Source: Haloarcula amylovorans
GTDB lineage: Archaea; Halobacteriota; Halobacteria; Halobacteriales; Haloarculaceae
DNA length: 64,000 nucleotides
Direction of reading: 5' to 3'
Assembly: GCF_004681185.1 (NCBI RefSeq)
Contig: NZ_SRIF01000002.1
Coordinates: forward strand, 601,994 to 665,993
In this document: positions 62,323 to 64,000 of the stretch, one piece after another
Numbering within the stretch: the stretch's first letter is position 1
How the letters are laid out: the number at the start of each line of letters is the position of its first letter
Program-made: the position numbers and the translations under genes
The notes under the pieces: generated by a model
Seen by the model: only the letters and a program-made list of their open reading frames with translations
Database searches by the model: none
What the model was told of the DNA's origin: nothing

Positions 62323-62330
62323 ACAATTGT
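62323..62330 (-). promoter_or_regulatory. ACAATTGT palindrome in the ZIP gene promoter
   Basis: ACAATTGT, with TATAAC partly overlapping on the plus strand (read TGTTATAG on the coding strand), lies 28-35 bases upstream of the ZIP ATG. The same core is at the same position before the GNAT gene (15916-15927). It could be a TATA variant or an operator overlapping TATA. Confidence 0.4.
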
Positions 62331-62376
62331 CACTAGTTTGATTGTTTTTGGCCGGCCTAGAGCTAGCGAGATGCGA

Positions 62377-62940
62377 CTATAGTGACACTGATTCTATAGT
62401 TCGATAAACGGGGCCGTCGTCGCGCAGGACGCTCTCGGTGAGGCGTATCTCCTCGACCTGTAACCGGCCGACCTCCGGGTCGTTCTCTTCGACGACGCGT
62501 TGGACCTGGGCTTTCCCGCCTGCGTGGTCCATCCGCGCGACGGTCGCGTGCGGGGTGAACTCGTGACCCTCGGGGTCGAATCCCATCTCGACGGTTCGCG
62601 CCTCGATAGCTTTGTGGAGCGCCGTCAGTTCCGCGTTCCCGTGGCCCTCGCGGACCCCAACCCAGACGACGCTGATGTAGTCGAGCGACGGAAAGACGCC
62701 GAGTCCACCGAAGCGCGCTTCGAAGGGGTCGACGCCGCTGTCGCCGACGGCGGCTTCAAGTTCGGTCACGAGGTTCGTGATTCGGTCCGGGTCGGTGTCG
62801 CCGAGAAACTTCAGCGTGACGTGAGTCTGTCCGGGGTCAGTGAGCCGGAGCCCTGATGCACCCTCGAAGCGCTCCTGAACGGCTCGAATTGCGTCGTCGA
62901 GGCCATCTAGATCGACGCTGACGAACAGTCGCTTGCTCAT
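62377..62940 (-). CDS. thpR: RNA 2',3'-cyclic phosphodiesterase
   Basis: A 187-residue 2H phosphoesterase that opens 2',3'-cyclic phosphates, originally called 2'-5' RNA ligase. The two catalytic HxT motifs are THVTLKFLG and THATVARMDH-like (HATVAR). KRLFVSVDLDGLDDAIRAV is the conserved N terminus. It may act in tRNA splicing or RNA repair. Confidence 0.92.
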   Translation of the reverse strand: MSKRLFVSVDLDGLDDAIRAVQERFEGASGLRLTDPGQTHVTLKFLGDTDPDRITNLVTELEAAVGDSGVDPFEARFGGLGVFPSLDYISVVWVGVREGHGNAELTALHKAIEARTVEMGFDPEGHEFTPHATVARMDHAGGKAQVQRVVEENDPEVGRLQVEEIRLTESVLRDDGPVYRTIESVSL

Positions 62941-63012
62941 GGCGGGGCTACGGCGTCGAGCGCAAGAAAGCTCCGGCGGGTTGTCCAGACGGTTCGAGGC
63001 GTCACAGGCGGG

Positions 63013-63402
63013 TCACACGGTCGCAGTCGAACCCGATACTGTTCGGGTCAGTGCACGAGCGAGTCCGACGACGACCGCGGTTACCGCGGCACCGAAGACG
63101 CCGTCGAGTGGTAACAAGGGTAACACGAAGAACCGTACGAATATCAGCGCCATCATCAAGAGGGCGAGCAGAGCACGTTTCCGCGGCGTCTCGGCCGGTT
63201 CGGTTCGCCAGTAATCGGGAACGTCTATGTGGGAGGCGAACCGGCGGGCGAGTAGCGCCACGATAAGCGTGACCGCGACACCGGTCAGGGCCACGGGGAC
63301 GACCAACGAGCCGCCGTCGGCGTATATCACCGCACCAGTCAGTATCGCTACGCTGCCGCCGAAGACGACAAGGAGGGCGTCCAGAGCCAGCGGGTCGCGC
63401 AC
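63013..63402 (-). CDS. Hypothetical four-helix membrane protein
   Basis: A 129-residue hydrophobic protein with about four helices (LDALLVVFGGSVAILTGAVI, LVVPVALTGVAVTLIVALLA, ALLALLMMALIFVRFFVLPL, GVFGAAVTAVVVGLARALT) and a charged loop SHIDVPDYWRTEPAETPRK. GTG start. No family is recognised. Confidence 0.65.
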   Translation of the reverse strand: MRDPLALDALLVVFGGSVAILTGAVIYADGGSLVVPVALTGVAVTLIVALLARRFASHIDVPDYWRTEPAETPRKRALLALLMMALIFVRFFVLPLLPLDGVFGAAVTAVVVGLARALTRTVSGSTATV

Positions 63403-63486
63403 GGTCGATAGTTCGGCAGGTTATGACTTGAATCGTCACGTCTCGCTGACGTAGCCCTTAACCCGCCCCGTCGCCAAACCGAGAGC

Positions 63487-64000
63487 ATGACAGACCGTGA
63501 GCCAGACGACCACGAGTTCTCCGAGGGACAGGGGTTCGACGACCCCTACGACGGTTTCGACCTCGAACCACCGGAGTTCGAAGTCGACCCGGACAAGGTA
63601 GATCCCGTTGACTCCCGCGTCGTCACTGACATGCTCGATCGGCGGCAAGTGCCGGCCGACGACATCGACGCCGAGCAACTACTCGATGTCGGCCTGGAGT
63701 ACATGCACATCAACCGCCACGAACAGGCCGCCGAGACGTTCCAGCGCGTCGCCCAGTACACGGACGACGACCGCCTCGAACAGGAGGCGTGGACGAACAA
63801 GGGGGCCGCCCACGCCGAACTCGAAGAGTGGGACGCCGCCATCGGCGCGTATCAGGAAGCGCTCGACGGAGACGAGGAGTCCGACCACGCCGCCACCGCC
63901 GAGACGAACCTCGCGTACGCGCTCTGGGAGTCCGGCCGCTCCGAACAGGCGCTCGAACACGCCGAACGGGCCGTCGAGATCGACCCGCGGTTCGAGCAGG
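63487..64000 (+). CDS. Tetratricopeptide repeat protein (3' truncated by window)
   Basis: The first 171 codons of a TPR protein. An acidic leader (REPDDHEFSEGQGFDDPYDG) precedes repeats such as LLDVGLEYMHINRHEQAAET, AWTNKGAAHAELEEWDAAIG and NLAYALWESGRSEQALEHAE. TPRs mediate protein-protein contacts, and the partner is unknown. The gene runs off the right edge. Confidence 0.85.
   Translation, partial: MTDREPDDHEFSEGQGFDDPYDGFDLEPPEFEVDPDKVDPVDSRVVTDMLDRRQVPADDIDAEQLLDVGLEYMHINRHEQAAETFQRVAQYTDDDRLEQEAWTNKGAAHAELEEWDAAIGAYQEALDGDEESDHAATAETNLAYALWESGRSEQALEHAERAVEIDPRFEQ

Noticed and set aside
1..64000. CRISPR arrays, rRNA, tRNA genes, insertion sequences, prophage or integrase
   Set aside because: Looked for regularly spaced repeats, cloverleaf-like segments, transposase motifs and terminal inverted repeats while reading both strands; none found. 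A tRNA or ncRNA scan with dedicated models would be needed to exclude small RNAs.

Overview
This window is a chromosomal segment of a halophilic archaeon (class Halobacteria). The evidence is a high-GC sequence, strongly acidic proteins, twin-arginine and lipobox signal peptides, leaderless TATA promoters, and archaeal information-processing genes: aRF1, aIF6, S19e, L31e, L39e, FtsY/SRP54, PAN and an A-type ATP synthase. I cannot name the genus. I see no transposase, integrase, CRISPR array, rRNA or tRNA gene. It reads as core chromosome with a few accessory islets.

Layout. 1-10.5 kb: the 3' end of ftsY, a small Met/Gly/Glu/Thr-repeat lipoprotein, a two-HAMP transducer-like sensor without a recognisable signalling tip, a siroheme nitrite/sulfite reductase overlapped by an F420-dehydrogenase beta-type flavoprotein, KDPG aldolase, a cupin, a secreted beta-propeller and an AEC transporter. 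10.6-25 kb: SRP54, an HTH/small membrane protein pair, two half-size MgtE genes, a gate-domain membrane protein, GNAT, a CBS-MaoC fusion, a secreted nuclease, a molybdopterin oxidoreductase fused to a b-type membrane anchor, a HAD/UPF0201/UPF0200/prenyl synthase cluster, and electron-transfer flavoprotein. 24-27 kb: a membrane-tethered HTH protein divergent from a secreted protein, and a quinone-methyltransferase-like enzyme. 27.3-36.4 kb: the complete A-ATP synthase operon H-I-K-E-C-F-A-B-D. 36.4-48 kb: aRF1, MinD, a cold-shock protein, ArgRS, two site-2 proteases, class I LysRS and UMP kinase. 48-64 kb: ThiL, a flippase-like protein, S19e/PDCD5/PP-loop genes, HisRS, TruA, PepF, PAN, small zinc-ribbon proteins, the L39e-L31e-IF6 operon, a ZIP transporter, ThpR and the start of a TPR protein.

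Themes. Respiration and redox are prominent: ATP synthase, ETF, quinone tailoring, a Mo-oxidoreductase and a predicted F420H2-linked siroheme reductase. The last is the best candidate for a little-described system, because it resembles a two-gene version of the methanogen fused F420-dependent sulfite reductase. The second theme is translation and protein quality control. Genes are tightly packed, with 1-14 nt overlaps, and several convergent pairs share their stop codons in a CTAG or TTAG tetranucleotide. Intergenic regions hold perfect triloop hairpins, a recurrent ACAATTGT palindrome in promoter regions, and AT-rich islands.
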